DNA of 32,876 bases from Lachnospiraceae bacterium (lineage in GTDB: Bacteria > Bacillota > Clostridia > Lachnospirales > Lachnospiraceae), in contig JAFVBO010000087.1 of NCBI GenBank assembly GCA_017479935.1, forward strand, positions 1 to 32,876, written 5' to 3'. This document shows, one piece after another, positions 1 to 7,531 of the stretch. The position numbers and the translations under genes were made by a program. The notes under the pieces were generated by a model. It did no database searches. It saw only the letters and a list, made by a program, of their open reading frames with translations, and was not told the DNA's origin. Positions within the stretch are counted from its first letter, which is position 1; every line of letters begins with the position of its first letter.

Positions 1-1748
1 TCGGTTCCGTCATCCAGCGTGAACTTTAAGAGCTTCTTGCTCTTCGGCACGGCCTCGCACTCCAGCACCTTGACGGCGCGGAAATCGGACTTGCTGAAGG
101 TTTCAAAATCAACGCAATCCGCAAACAGGGGCTCGATCTCTACCTTGGAGAAATCAGGCTTCTCGGCCGAGATGAGCGGAGCGCCTTCGATCGCAGGAGC
201 GGCAGCGGCGGCAGCTTCGGAAGCTTCCTCAGCGCGCGCGCCTTCGCCTTCACTGCCGGTCTTTAACGACTTCATGGTGGGGAACAGCAGGACGTCGCGG
301 ATCGCGGCGGAATCCGTCAGCAGCATGACCAGACGGTCGATACCGTAGCCGATGCCGCCTGTCGGAGGCATACCGATTTCCATGGCGTTTAAGAAGTCCT
401 CGTCCGTGTGGTTCGCCTCTTCATCGCCGGCGGCGGCCAGCGCATCCTGCGCCTTGAAGCGCTCGCGCTGATCGATCGGGTCGTTTAACTCGGAGTAGGC
501 GTTGCACATTTCCCAGCCGTTGATGTACAGCTCGAAGCGTTCCACCTTGGTGGGATCGGTCGGCTTCTTCTTCGTAAGCGGAGAAATCTCGATCGGGTGA
601 TCCATAATGAAGGTGGGCTGGATCATCTTGTCTTCGCAGAATTCCTCGAAGAACAGGTTGATGATATCGCCTCTCTTATGGCGATCTTCAAACTCGATGT
701 GGCGTTCCTTCGCGAGGGCCTTGGCTTCCTCCTCGGTGGCCACCTGGTCAAAGTCGATGCCGGTTTCTTCCTTGATGGCGTCGATCATGGTAAGGCGACG
801 GAATGGCTTTCCAAGGTCGATTTCCTTGCCCGCGTAGGTGATGGTGGTGCTGCCGCAGACGACCTGCGCCAGGTGCTTAAACAGGCTCTCAGTCAGCTCC
901 ATCATGCCGTTGTAATCCGTGTACGCCTGATACAGCTCCATCAGGGTGAACTCCGGATTGTGGCGGGTATCCAAGCCTTCGTTTCTGAACACGCGGCCGA
1001 TTTCATAGACGCGCTCGAGGCCGCCGATGATCAGACGCTTTAAGTACAGCTCGAGGGAAATGCGCAGCTTCATGTCCTCATCGAGGGCGTTGAAATGCGT
1101 CTCGAACGGGCGGGCTGCCGCGCCGCCGGCGTTCTGCACCAGCATGGGGGTTTCCACTTCCATGAAACCGCGGTCATCTAAGAAGCGGCGGATCTCCTTG
1201 ATGATCCGGGAGCGCTTGATGAAGGTGTCCTTTACTTCCGGGTTCATGATCAGGTCCACGTAGCGCTGACGATAGCGCATATCCGTGTTGGTCAGGCCGT
1301 GATACTTCTCCGGCAGGATCTGCAGGCTCTTGGAGAGCAGGGTCAGCTCATCCGCGTGCACGGAAATCTCGCCCATCTGCGTGCGGAACACCTTGCCCTT
1401 GACGCCGATGATATCGCCCACGTCCAGCTTCTTGAATGCAGCATACGCCTCATCGCCCAGCGAATCGCGGCTGACATACGCCTGGATGCTTCCCTTCAGA
1501 TCCTGAATATGGCAGAAGGACGCTTTCCCCATCACGCGTTTGGACATCATACGGCCGGCGATGGAAACTTCGCTTCCTTCCAAGGTTTCAAAGCCGTCTT
1601 TGATATCCTGACTGTGGTGCGTGACGTCATATTTGACAATTGTAAAGGGATCCTTCCCGCTGCTCTGCAGCTCCGCCAGCTTTTCACGGCGCACCTTCAA
1701 AAGCTGGTTCAGATCCTGTTCCACCTGTTTCGCGTTCTGATTTGCCAT
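1..1748 (-). CDS. lysS: Lysyl-tRNA synthetase with C-terminal tRNA-binding domain (3' end outside window)
   Basis: Charges tRNA-Lys with lysine in the cytoplasm (class II synthetase). An open frame runs from ATG 1748 to the window edge, 582 codons, so the C-terminus is missing. An N-terminal OB-fold anticodon domain is followed by the class II core: motif 2 reads [13 protein letters not shown] and motif 3 reads [13 protein letters not shown], ending near residue 492. A low-complexity Ala/Glu linker (about 497-530) then leads into a second domain whose visible part ([14 protein letters not shown], then KSKKLLKF) matches the EMAPII/Trbp111 tRNA-binding fold found at the end of MetRS. Standard bacterial LysRS stops near 490-500 residues, so this is an extended form. 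The start is supported by GGAGGA a few bases upstream. It follows greA across a hairpin terminator, so readthrough or an unseen promoter must drive it. Confidence 0.96.
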   Translation of the reverse strand, partial: MANQNAKQVEQDLNQLLKVRREKLAELQSSGKDPFTIVKYDVTHHSQDIKDGFETLEGSEVSIAGRMMSKRVMGKASFCHIQDLKGSIQAYVSRDSLGDEAYAAFKKLDVGDIIGVKGKVFRTQMGEISVHADELTLLSKSLQILPEKYHGLTNTDMRYRQRYVDLIMNPEVKDTFIKRSRIIKEIRRFLDDRGFMEVETPMLVQNAGGAAARPFETHFNALDEDMKLRISLELYLKRLIIGGLERVYEIGRVFRNEGLDTRHNPEFTLMELYQAYTDYNGMMELTESLFKHLAQVVCGSTTITYAGKEIDLGKPFRRLTMIDAIKEETGIDFDQVATEEEAKALAKERHIEFEDRHKRGDIINLFFEEFCEDKMIQPTFIMDHPIEISPLTKKKPTDPTKVERFELYINGWEMCNAYSELNDPIDQRERFKAQDALAAAGDEEANHTDEDFLNAMEIGMPPTGGIGYGIDRLVMLLTDSAAIRDVLLFPTMKSLKTGSEGEGARAEEASEAAAAAAPAIEGAPLISAEKPDFSKVEIEPLFADCVDFETFSKSDFRAVKVLECEAVPKSKKLLKFTLDDGT

Positions 1749-1810
1749 ACTTCCTCCTAACTGTCCCTGGGCGGGTATCATCCTTTCAAAAGGCCCGTCC
1801 GACTTTCGTG

Positions 1811-1843
1811 AAAAGGCCCTCTTAAAGCGGAAGAGGGCCTTTT
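1811..1843 (-). terminator. Hairpin terminator between greA and lysS
   Basis: A 13-bp perfect stem, AAAAGGCCCTCTT against AAGAGGGCCTTTT, has a seven-base loop and begins 12 bases after the greA stop codon. The A-run and T-run flanking the GC core make it symmetric, so it could act on both strands. The T-run is only four long, so partial readthrough into lysS is likely. Confidence 0.8.
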
Positions 1844-1855
1844 ACCTTTGATAAA

Positions 1856-2338
1856 TTATACCGCGCGGCGGATCTCCAGGACGTGATATTCCACGGGGCC
1901 TGAAGGCGCTTCCACCATGACCGTATCGCCCACGCGATGACCGATCAGGGCATTTCCCACCGGCGATTCATTGGAAATTCTGCCTTCTAAGGCATTCGCC
2001 TGCGCGCTGCCTACGATGCTGTATTCCAGTTCTTCCTCAAACTCCGGATCAAACAGACGCACCAAGCATCCGATGCTGACATGATCAAGCTCAATCTCGT
2101 CTTCCTCGACGATCTCCACATTCTTTAAAAGCTCTTCGAGCTCCAGGATCTTCGCCTGAACGTCTCTCTGCTCATCGCGGGCTGCATCATATTCCGCATT
2201 CTCGGAAAGGTCACCCTGCTCTCTGGCTTCCTTAATCTTCTGCGGAAGATCGATATTCAGATACTGACGTAATTTTTCCAGCTCTGCTTCCCGCTCTTCC
2301 AGTCCGGATTTGGTCAAAACATTCTTGTACTCTGCCAT
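1856..2338 (-). CDS. greA: Transcription elongation factor GreA
   Basis: GreA enters the secondary channel of RNA polymerase and stimulates cleavage of backtracked transcripts. The product is 160 residues, the normal family size. It has an N-terminal antiparallel coiled coil (about 1-75; GDLSENAEYDAARDEQ is the conserved tip region with the acidic residues that act at the polymerase active site) and a C-terminal FKBP-like domain (about 80-158; ISNESPVGNALIGH). The frame stays open upstream to 2479, but ATG 2338 begins the family-typical MAEYKNVLT and follows GGGAG, so it is taken as the start. A consensus promoter at 2451-2479 gives it its own transcript. Confidence 0.96.
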   Translation of the reverse strand: MAEYKNVLTKSGLEEREAELEKLRQYLNIDLPQKIKEAREQGDLSENAEYDAARDEQRDVQAKILELEELLKNVEIVEEDEIELDHVSIGCLVRLFDPEFEEELEYSIVGSAQANALEGRISNESPVGNALIGHRVGDTVMVEAPSGPVEYHVLEIRRAV

Positions 2339-2450
2339 TTTAAAACTCCCTTTTTGAATAGAACTACACGGCCAAACAACCAGATATGCCGTGCAAAACC
2401 GTCCTCTTGTGACAGCAATACGCCTGGTAGTTACTAACAGGCGCGTAAGC

Positions 2451-2479
2451 ATTATATAGACTCTGTTACTCCTTGTCAA
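2451..2479 (-). promoter_or_regulatory. Consensus sigma-A promoter of greA
   Basis: The minus strand reads TTGACA (2474-2479), a 17-base spacer, and TATAAT (2451-2456): a perfect consensus promoter. The -35 box overlaps the last codons of dusB, so greA is initiated inside the 3' end of its upstream neighbour. The expected start is near 2444, giving a leader of about 105 bases that contains a small CACGGC/GCCGTG hairpin. Confidence 0.88.
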
Positions 2480-3434
2480 GAGCTTCTTTCAGAAGTTTTT
2501 TCATTTCCTCCGGGTTCTCCGCCAGGTTGATCTGCCCGCGAAGCGCGGAGGAATGGGGAAGCCCTGCCGTGTACCAGGCGATGTGCTTGCGCATCTCCCG
2601 AAGCCCCACGTATTCGCCCTTCAGCTCGATCTGCCAGGCCATGTGGCGAAGGATCATCTCCAGGATTTCCTTGCGGGAGGGACGGGGCGGGATGGGCTCT
2701 CCTTTAAGGGCCGCCCGGATCTCCGCAAACAGCCAGGGGTTGCCCTGCGCACCGCGCGCCGCCATCACGGCGTCGCACCCGGTCTCGCGCATCATGCGCA
2801 ACGCATCCTCGCCGTGAAAAATGTCGCCGTTTCCGATCACGGGGATGGAAACCGCTTCCTTCACCTGCCGGATAATATCCCAGTCTGCCTTCCCGGAATA
2901 AAACTGTTCCCGCGTGCGGCCGTGCACGGCGATAGCCGCCACCCCGGCCTGCTCGGCGCGCTTTGCGATCTCCACGGCGTTCACTTCCTGCTCGTTAAAG
3001 CCCTTCCGGATCTTCACCGTCACCGGCTTGGTGGAGTGCTTCACCATCTCGGTCAGGATTTCCTGCGCCAGCTTAGGATCACGCATCAGAGCAGATCCCT
3101 CGTGGTTATTCACCACCTTCGGCACCGGACATCCCATGTTAAAATCGATGATATCCGCGTCGCCCTCGCACACCTTCTCGGTCATCAGCCCCATGAGCGC
3201 CGGCTCCGATCCAAACAGCTGTACCGCTGTGGGATGCTCTCTTTCGTCGATGGCCATCAGGCTGTCGGTATTCTTATTTTTATAGAAAATGGCCTTGGCG
3301 CTGACCATCTCGGTGCAGGTCATGCCGCAGCCTTTTTCTCTGCATAGCACACGAAATGGCAGGTCTGTTACCCCTGCCATTGGCGCCAGCATCACGGGAG
3401 CGGTAAGCTCCACGGATCCGATTTTAAAACTCAT
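2466..3434 (-). CDS. dusB: tRNA-dihydrouridine synthase B
   Basis: FMN- and NADPH-dependent reduction of uridines in the D-loop of tRNA. The product is 322 residues, a normal Dus length. The N-terminal TIM barrel opens with the FMN-binding stretch LAPMAGVTDLPFR (about 16-28). DFNMGCPVPKV carries the catalytic Cys102, and VTVKIRKGF and AVHGRTREQ are the phosphate/FMN-site strands. The rest (from about 245) is the helical tRNA-binding domain. ATG 3434 gives the expected N-terminus, with a weak AAGGAA upstream. It lies between a structured non-coding segment and greA. In Firmicutes dusB, greA and lysS are often clustered, as here. Confidence 0.95.
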   Translation of the reverse strand: MSFKIGSVELTAPVMLAPMAGVTDLPFRVLCREKGCGMTCTEMVSAKAIFYKNKNTDSLMAIDEREHPTAVQLFGSEPALMGLMTEKVCEGDADIIDFNMGCPVPKVVNNHEGSALMRDPKLAQEILTEMVKHSTKPVTVKIRKGFNEQEVNAVEIAKRAEQAGVAAIAVHGRTREQFYSGKADWDIIRQVKEAVSIPVIGNGDIFHGEDALRMMRETGCDAVMAARGAQGNPWLFAEIRAALKGEPIPPRPSRKEILEMILRHMAWQIELKGEYVGLREMRKHIAWYTAGLPHSSALRGQINLAENPEEMKKLLKEALDKE

Positions 3435-3455
3435 GATTATTCCTTGTCATCCTTT

Positions 3456-3679
3456 GTTTCAATCCACGCCGGTATCTTTAACGGAGTGCGACATTCATGT
3501 CATCATCTCGCTACTGCAATGCCACATTCTGTTCTCAGGCGTGGCTTGCCCTCTTGTCAGTGGGGGATACCGTTTCGCTCCGCCCGCCACCGCCGCTTAT
3601 GTTGTTGTGAAGTGTGCTGCACCGAAATTCCTCTCGCCACCTAATCAATGCTTTGAGGTGGGAGACTTTCTGCACACTT
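3456..3679 (-). ncRNA. Candidate structured RNA (HEARO/omegaRNA-like or IS200/IS605 remnant)
   Basis: This non-coding stretch between a small membrane-protein gene and dusB folds well on the minus strand. An 8-bp stem AAGTGTGC/GCACACTT (3672-3679 with 3610-3617) encloses a stem TCTC-CCACCT/AGGTGG-GAGA. Next come a GGTGG-rich stem paired to CCCCCACT and a GCCAC/GTGGC hairpin followed by ATTGCAGTA. Last is a CAC-CCG/CGG-GTG hairpin ending in GCGTGGATTGAAAC. The layout reminds me of HEARO RNAs (IscB omegaRNAs) or the ends of IS200/IS605-type elements, but no nuclease or transposase gene is present. The terminal piece (3456-3492) starts GTCGCACTCC and ends GCGTGGATTGAAAC, like a type I-C CRISPR repeat. 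The class assignment is inference. Confidence 0.42.
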
Positions 3680-3711
3680 GATGAAAAAGCGGCTGCGATC
3701 CCGCCCGGCCA

Positions 3712-4017
3712 TCACCGTAGCTGTAGATAGGTCACATACGCGGAGAACACCGCCAGCACCGCTAACGCCGCGCCAAGGATGCATAAAAGCATGCCCGGCA
3801 CAAACTGGGAATCCTCCATGTGCACGCGGTTTACGCGGATGATCCCATTGATGAAATTTAAGGCCGCCGCCAGCGCGAAAATCAGCGGGAACAGGAAAAA
3901 CCGATGCTCCATATCCATAAACGTGATCACCGCCAGGGCGACAATCACCACACAGATCACAATATGCGCCAGATCCAGCTGCAGTTTCTGGCGGTGCGGA
4001 TTTCGTCTTCCCTTCAC
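3712..4017 (-). CDS. Small membrane protein of unknown function
   Basis: I do not recognise a named family. The product is 101 residues with a basic N-terminus (KGRRNPHRQK) and three hydrophobic segments, about residues 17-34, 39-58 and 74-96, joined by short polar loops (NRVHMEDSQ between the second and third). It should be a small integral inner-membrane protein. It starts with GTG at 4017; the alternative frame choices lack a ribosome binding site, whereas this GTG follows AAAGGAG at good spacing. It sits about 60 bases downstream of the ornithine carbamoyltransferase gene on the same strand and is probably co-transcribed with it. No catalytic motif is visible, and context alone does not give a function. 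Confidence 0.8.
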   Translation of the reverse strand: MKGRRNPHRQKLQLDLAHIVICVVIVALAVITFMDMEHRFFLFPLIFALAAALNFINGIIRVNRVHMEDSQFVPGMLLCILGAALAVLAVFSAYVTYLQLR

Positions 4018-4078
4018 CGTTTCTCTCCTTTACGCTTTCGCCGGCACAGGTTCCTTTACAAGCTGCTGCCGGATGATT

Positions 4079-5029
4079 TTAATAATTTCCCAGCGTGGCC
4101 ACCATCACGGCCTTGATCGTGTGCATGCGGTTTTCCGCCTCGTCAAACACCAGGGACGCGGGGCCCTCGATCACTTCGTTGGTCACTTCGTTTCCGCGCA
4201 CGGCCGGCAGGCAGTGCAGGAACACGGTACTGTCCTTTCCGGTGCGCTTCATCATCGCCTCGTTGACCTGGTAAGGCTTTAAAATGGCGATGCGCTCGGC
4301 TGCCTTGTCTTCCTCGCCCATGGAGGCCCAGACGTCCGTGTAGATGACATCCGCTCCGACCACCGAATCCAGATCATCGGAGATCGTCACGGTGCTGCCC
4401 GCCTCGTTCGCGTACACGCGGGCCAGCTCCACCAGATCCGCCTTCGGCCACAGGCTCTTCGGCGCCAGGATCGTGATGTTGACGCCCATCTTTCCCATGC
4501 CCACCATCAGGCTGTTGGCCATGTTGTTCCGGCCGTCTCCCACGTAGACAAAGTTTAAGCCCTTCAGGTAACCGAAGTGCTCATACATGGTGAGCAGGTC
4601 CGCCAGGATCTGCGTGGGATGAAAATCGTCCGTCAGGCCGTTCCAGACCGGAACGCCGGAGTACTTCGCCAGCTTTTCCACCGTCTCGTGCTTAAATCCG
4701 CGAAACTCGATGCCGTCAAACATCCGGCCGAGCACGCGGGCGGTGTCCTCCACGGTTTCCTTGTGGCCAAGCTGAATATCGTCCCGGCCTAAATACTCCG
4801 GATGGCCGCCTTCATCCAGGCAGCCCACGGTAAAGGAAGACCTTGTGCGGGTGGAGGGCTTTTCAAAAATCAGGGCAATGTTCTTCTTGTACAGACTGTT
4901 GCCCGTGATCCCCTGTTTCTTCTTATCCTTCAGATCCTTCGCCAGCGTGATGAAATACTGGATTTCCTCCGGGGTAAAGTCCTTCAGCGTAATAAAGTTT
5001 CTTCCGTGCAGATCTTCCTTGATGCCCAT
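4079..5029 (-). CDS. argF: Ornithine carbamoyltransferase
   Basis: Forms citrulline from ornithine and carbamoyl phosphate, or runs in reverse in arginine breakdown. The 316-residue product carries the carbamoyl-phosphate motif STRTRSSF (about 59-66), the ornithine-loop DVWASMGEE (about 230) and the OTC-specific HCLPAVRG near residue 272, where HCLP separates OTC from aspartate carbamoyltransferase. ATG 5029 (MGIKED) is chosen over the upstream in-frame start at 5059 because AAAGGA precedes it. No other arginine gene is nearby, so anabolic (argF) and catabolic (arcB) roles cannot be separated from the sequence. It follows prs after a 90-base gap holding a strong hairpin but no clear promoter, so co-transcription is likely. 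Confidence 0.94.
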   Translation of the reverse strand: MGIKEDLHGRNFITLKDFTPEEIQYFITLAKDLKDKKKQGITGNSLYKKNIALIFEKPSTRTRSSFTVGCLDEGGHPEYLGRDDIQLGHKETVEDTARVLGRMFDGIEFRGFKHETVEKLAKYSGVPVWNGLTDDFHPTQILADLLTMYEHFGYLKGLNFVYVGDGRNNMANSLMVGMGKMGVNITILAPKSLWPKADLVELARVYANEAGSTVTISDDLDSVVGADVIYTDVWASMGEEDKAAERIAILKPYQVNEAMMKRTGKDSTVFLHCLPAVRGNEVTNEVIEGPASLVFDEAENRMHTIKAVMVATLGNY

Positions 5030-5065
5030 GTTAGTCCTTTCTATGTTCGTTTGCGACAATTCTTC

Positions 5066-5106
5066 GTTTGCCGGAAGGCCCGGCTTTCCCAGGCCTTCCC
5101 GGTAAA
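5066..5106 (-). other. Strong hairpin between prs and argF
   Basis: CCGGAAGGCC (5071-5080) pairs with GGCCTTCC-GG (5092-5102), and flanking GTTT/AAAC extends the stem with a bulge. No T-run follows on the minus strand, so it is not a clear terminator. It could be a partial terminator, a processing site or an mRNA-stabilising structure in the intercistronic region. Confidence 0.5.
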
Positions 5107-5119
5107 CAGGTTTCTTTTT

Positions 5120-6307
5120 TTACAGTCCTCTTGCTGCCAGTTCCGCGCGGTGGCGCTCCATCAGCGCGTTGATGCGGTCGGTCGGATTTAAGAGATCGCT
5201 GATCGACAGGTCGTGATTGAGACTATCGATCAGCAGCGCAATGTACTTGCTCATGTCCACGCTCGTGTAGTACGGGCGGGAAAGAAGTTCCGGCGTCTGA
5301 TAGATCAGGTTGGTGGTCAGAATGCGGTCGATGATGCCGTTTTCATAGTATTCATCGAACTTCTTCATGCCGTTCGTGAACAGGCCGAAGGTGGAGCAGG
5401 CAAAAACCTTGCTCGCCTTGCGCTCGTGCAGCTCGCGCGCCACATCCAGCATGCTGTCGCCGGAGGCGATCATGTCGTCGATGATCAGCACCGCCTTGCC
5501 CTCCACGTCGGTTCCCAGGAATTCATGGGCGACGATCGGGTTCTTGCCGTTGATCACGCGGGTGTAATCGCGACGCTTGTAGAACATACCTACATCGAGG
5601 CCAAGGATATTGGCCAGGTAAACCGCGCGGTTCATAGCGCCCTCATCCGGGCTGATGACCATCATGTGGTCCGAATCGACCACCAGGTCGGGTTCCGCGC
5701 GAAGGAGATACTTGATAAACTGATAGGCCGGGGTAACCGTCTCAAATCCCTGCAGCGGGATCGCGTTCTGCACGCGGGGGTCATGCGCGTCGAACGTGAC
5801 GATGTTGGTGACACCCATGCGCACCAGCTCCTGCAGCGCCATGGCGCAGTCTAAAGACTCGCGGCCGGTGCGGCGGTGCTGTCTGCTCTCGTACAGGAAC
5901 GGCATGATGACGGTGATTCGCTTGGCCTTTCCGCCTACGGCGGCAATAATGCGTTTCAGGTTCTGGAAATGATCATCGGGAGACATGTGGTTAATATGTC
6001 CGGCCAGATTATAGGTCAGACTATAGTTACAGACATCCACCATGATGTAAAGATCGTCGCCGCGGACCGACTGTTCCACCACGCCTTTGCCCTCACCGGA
6101 ACCAAACCGGGGAAGTTTGGTCTGGACGATGTAGGAGTCTTTCTGATAGCCGCTGAAGGTGATGCTGGTCTTGTGCTCGTTTTCACGCTCCCGGCGCCAC
6201 TCGACGAGGTACCGGTCCACCTTGTTTCCCAGCTCCATACAGCCCTCTAGGGGGACAAGCCCTAAAGGTCCCACCGGAATGGTGTTGAAGTCCTTTTCGT
6301 TTCGCAT
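5120..6307 (-). CDS. prs: Ribose-phosphate pyrophosphokinase (PRPP synthetase), long form
   Basis: Makes 5-phosphoribosyl 1-pyrophosphate from ribose 5-phosphate and ATP, the precursor for purine, pyrimidine, histidine and NAD synthesis. The 395-residue product is about 80 residues longer than classical Prs. It keeps the N-terminal pyrophosphokinase domain (VDVCNYSLTYNLAGHINHMSP region; RQHRRTGRESL) and the PRPP-binding loop VLIIDDMIASGDS at about 273-285. Extra sequence lies at the N-terminus and at the C-terminus (RPYYTSVDMSKYIALLIDSLN onward). Long forms of this kind are, as I recall, usual in Lachnospiraceae. ATG 6307 is chosen because GGAGG sits just upstream; the frame stays open to 6598, through a tandem repeat. 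It follows dnaC after 140 bases. Confidence 0.93.
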   Translation of the reverse strand: MRNEKDFNTIPVGPLGLVPLEGCMELGNKVDRYLVEWRRERENEHKTSITFSGYQKDSYIVQTKLPRFGSGEGKGVVEQSVRGDDLYIMVDVCNYSLTYNLAGHINHMSPDDHFQNLKRIIAAVGGKAKRITVIMPFLYESRQHRRTGRESLDCAMALQELVRMGVTNIVTFDAHDPRVQNAIPLQGFETVTPAYQFIKYLLRAEPDLVVDSDHMMVISPDEGAMNRAVYLANILGLDVGMFYKRRDYTRVINGKNPIVAHEFLGTDVEGKAVLIIDDMIASGDSMLDVARELHERKASKVFACSTFGLFTNGMKKFDEYYENGIIDRILTTNLIYQTPELLSRPYYTSVDMSKYIALLIDSLNHDLSISDLLNPTDRINALMERHRAELAARGL

Positions 6308-6316
6308 TATTTTTCC

Positions 6317-6424
6317 TCCATTTACGCGCGCGGTGCGCGAGATGCTTGCATCCGCGGTGCGTGCGCGCTTTCCATTTACGCGCGCGGTGCGCGAGACGCC
6401 TTTAGTCCGCGGTGAGCGCGCATT
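6317..6424 (-). repeat. Two 54-bp tandem GC-rich repeats in the prs leader
   Basis: Units at 6317-6370 and 6371-6424 share an identical 26-base start (6317-6342 and 6371-6396) rich in alternating CG and GC, followed by a less conserved half containing TCCGCGGTG. Both lie between the dnaC stop and the prs ribosome binding site. The CGCG-rich stretches can form hairpins, and the units keep the prs frame open without an obvious coding role. Confidence 0.8.
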
Positions 6425-6447
6425 CTTTAGGTATGTCGGCGAGGGGT

Positions 6448-7446
6448 TTATTCCCTGCCGGATTTTATGCTCTTCTGGATACGTATATCCGCACCGATCA
6501 GCTCCAGAAGCGAATAATGACCGATGATGCGAGATAAAATCCGCTCGGAATACCGTTCGGATAATTTCCCAATGCTTAAGTTGGTAGAGATGACGCATAC
6601 CTTCCCCTTTAACTGCCGTTCATTTAAGCAGTTGAAAAGCTCGGCTCCGATGAGCGCGTTCATCCATTCCGTCCCAAGATCGTCCAGGATCAGGAGATCA
6701 CACTCCATCACCCGTTCATAGCGGGCCGCAAACTCGTCCCGTTCCTTCTCCCCGAACCGCCGCCCGGCTACCACATCGGCCAGCTCCGGCGCCGTGAGAT
6801 AATAGACATCCGTCCCCCTCGACAAAAGCTCCCGCGCGATGCAGTGAGTTAAGAAGGTCTTTCCCGTGCCGGAAGGCCCGGTTAACAAAAGGTTGCCCTT
6901 CTCCGTCTCAAAATTCTCCGCATACGCGCGGCAACGCTTCACAATCCCGCGCATATAGGCAAGAACCGTCTCCCCGTTCGGCCCCGCCGGCAGGCTGTTG
7001 TCGTAATACTCCTCTGAATAGGTGGAAAAATTTTCCTTTTCCAGAATTCCCTTTAAGCCCGACTGCTCCAGATACTGCTGTGCCTCCAGCTTTTTAAAGC
7101 AGCGGCATTTTTCCCGGCCGATATAACCGGTATCCTGGCAGTCCGGGCACACAAAGCGGGCTTCCATGTAGTCGGCCGGATACCCGGCCTCTACGAGCAG
7201 ACGCCTTTTCTGCTCCCGTAAGAAGGCCAGGCGTTCTTTGCTCATCTCCTGCTGCTTCTCTTTCTTAAAAAGCGCCGATCTGGCCGCTTCCAGACTCTCG
7301 GCAGCAATCTCCCCGTCCAAGCGCTTCACGGCCGGAAGGGCCTCGTAAATGGCGCGAATGCGTTCCTGCTTCTCCCGGCTCGCTGTCAGCTGACGCCGGT
7401 CGTATTCCCGCATGATTTCTCCGTACTGTCCGTTTGAAAGCGCCAT
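6448..7446 (-). CDS. dnaC: DnaC/DnaI-type helicase loader ATPase
   Basis: An AAA+ ATPase that loads the replicative helicase at the origin or at restart sites. The product is 332 residues. A charged helical N-terminal region (about 1-95) is followed by a putative zinc cluster, Cys100/Cys103 and Cys114/Cys116 (CPDC and CRC). The AAA+ core has Walker A GPSGTGKT (190-197), Walker B LLILDDLG (251-258), a sensor STN motif and the SERILSRI arginine-finger region. The zinc-cluster plus AAA+ layout matches DnaI/DnaC proteins of Firmicutes. AAGGAGGAGT directly precedes ATG 7446. It lies 85 bases after dnaD on the same strand, so the two replication genes form one operon, comparable to dnaB-dnaI in Bacillus. 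Confidence 0.93.
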   Translation of the reverse strand: MALSNGQYGEIMREYDRRQLTASREKQERIRAIYEALPAVKRLDGEIAAESLEAARSALFKKEKQQEMSKERLAFLREQKRRLLVEAGYPADYMEARFVCPDCQDTGYIGREKCRCFKKLEAQQYLEQSGLKGILEKENFSTYSEEYYDNSLPAGPNGETVLAYMRGIVKRCRAYAENFETEKGNLLLTGPSGTGKTFLTHCIARELLSRGTDVYYLTAPELADVVAGRRFGEKERDEFAARYERVMECDLLILDDLGTEWMNALIGAELFNCLNERQLKGKVCVISTNLSIGKLSERYSERILSRIIGHYSLLELIGADIRIQKSIKSGRE

Positions 7447-7531
7447 ACTCCTCCTTCGGGCTTTTGCCTTTCTCCTGATCGGATTGCCTTAGAAGCCCTC
7501 CTGGCCCGGTTTTTCTGCCCCTTTAAAATCT

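Noticed and set aside
3456-3492. CRISPR array
   Set aside because: Only one repeat-like unit is present, with a longer loop than normal, no second copy at spacer distance and no cas genes.
3444-3681. Plus-strand open frames in the dusB upstream gap
   Set aside because: They have no ribosome binding site, and their sequence is explained by stems of the structured segment; the translated products are Cys/His-rich without a recognisable domain.
6308-6598. N-terminal extension of Prs
   Set aside because: The frame is open, but it overlaps the end of dnaC and encodes repeats of a GC-rich tandem unit; ATG 6307 has a strong ribosome binding site.
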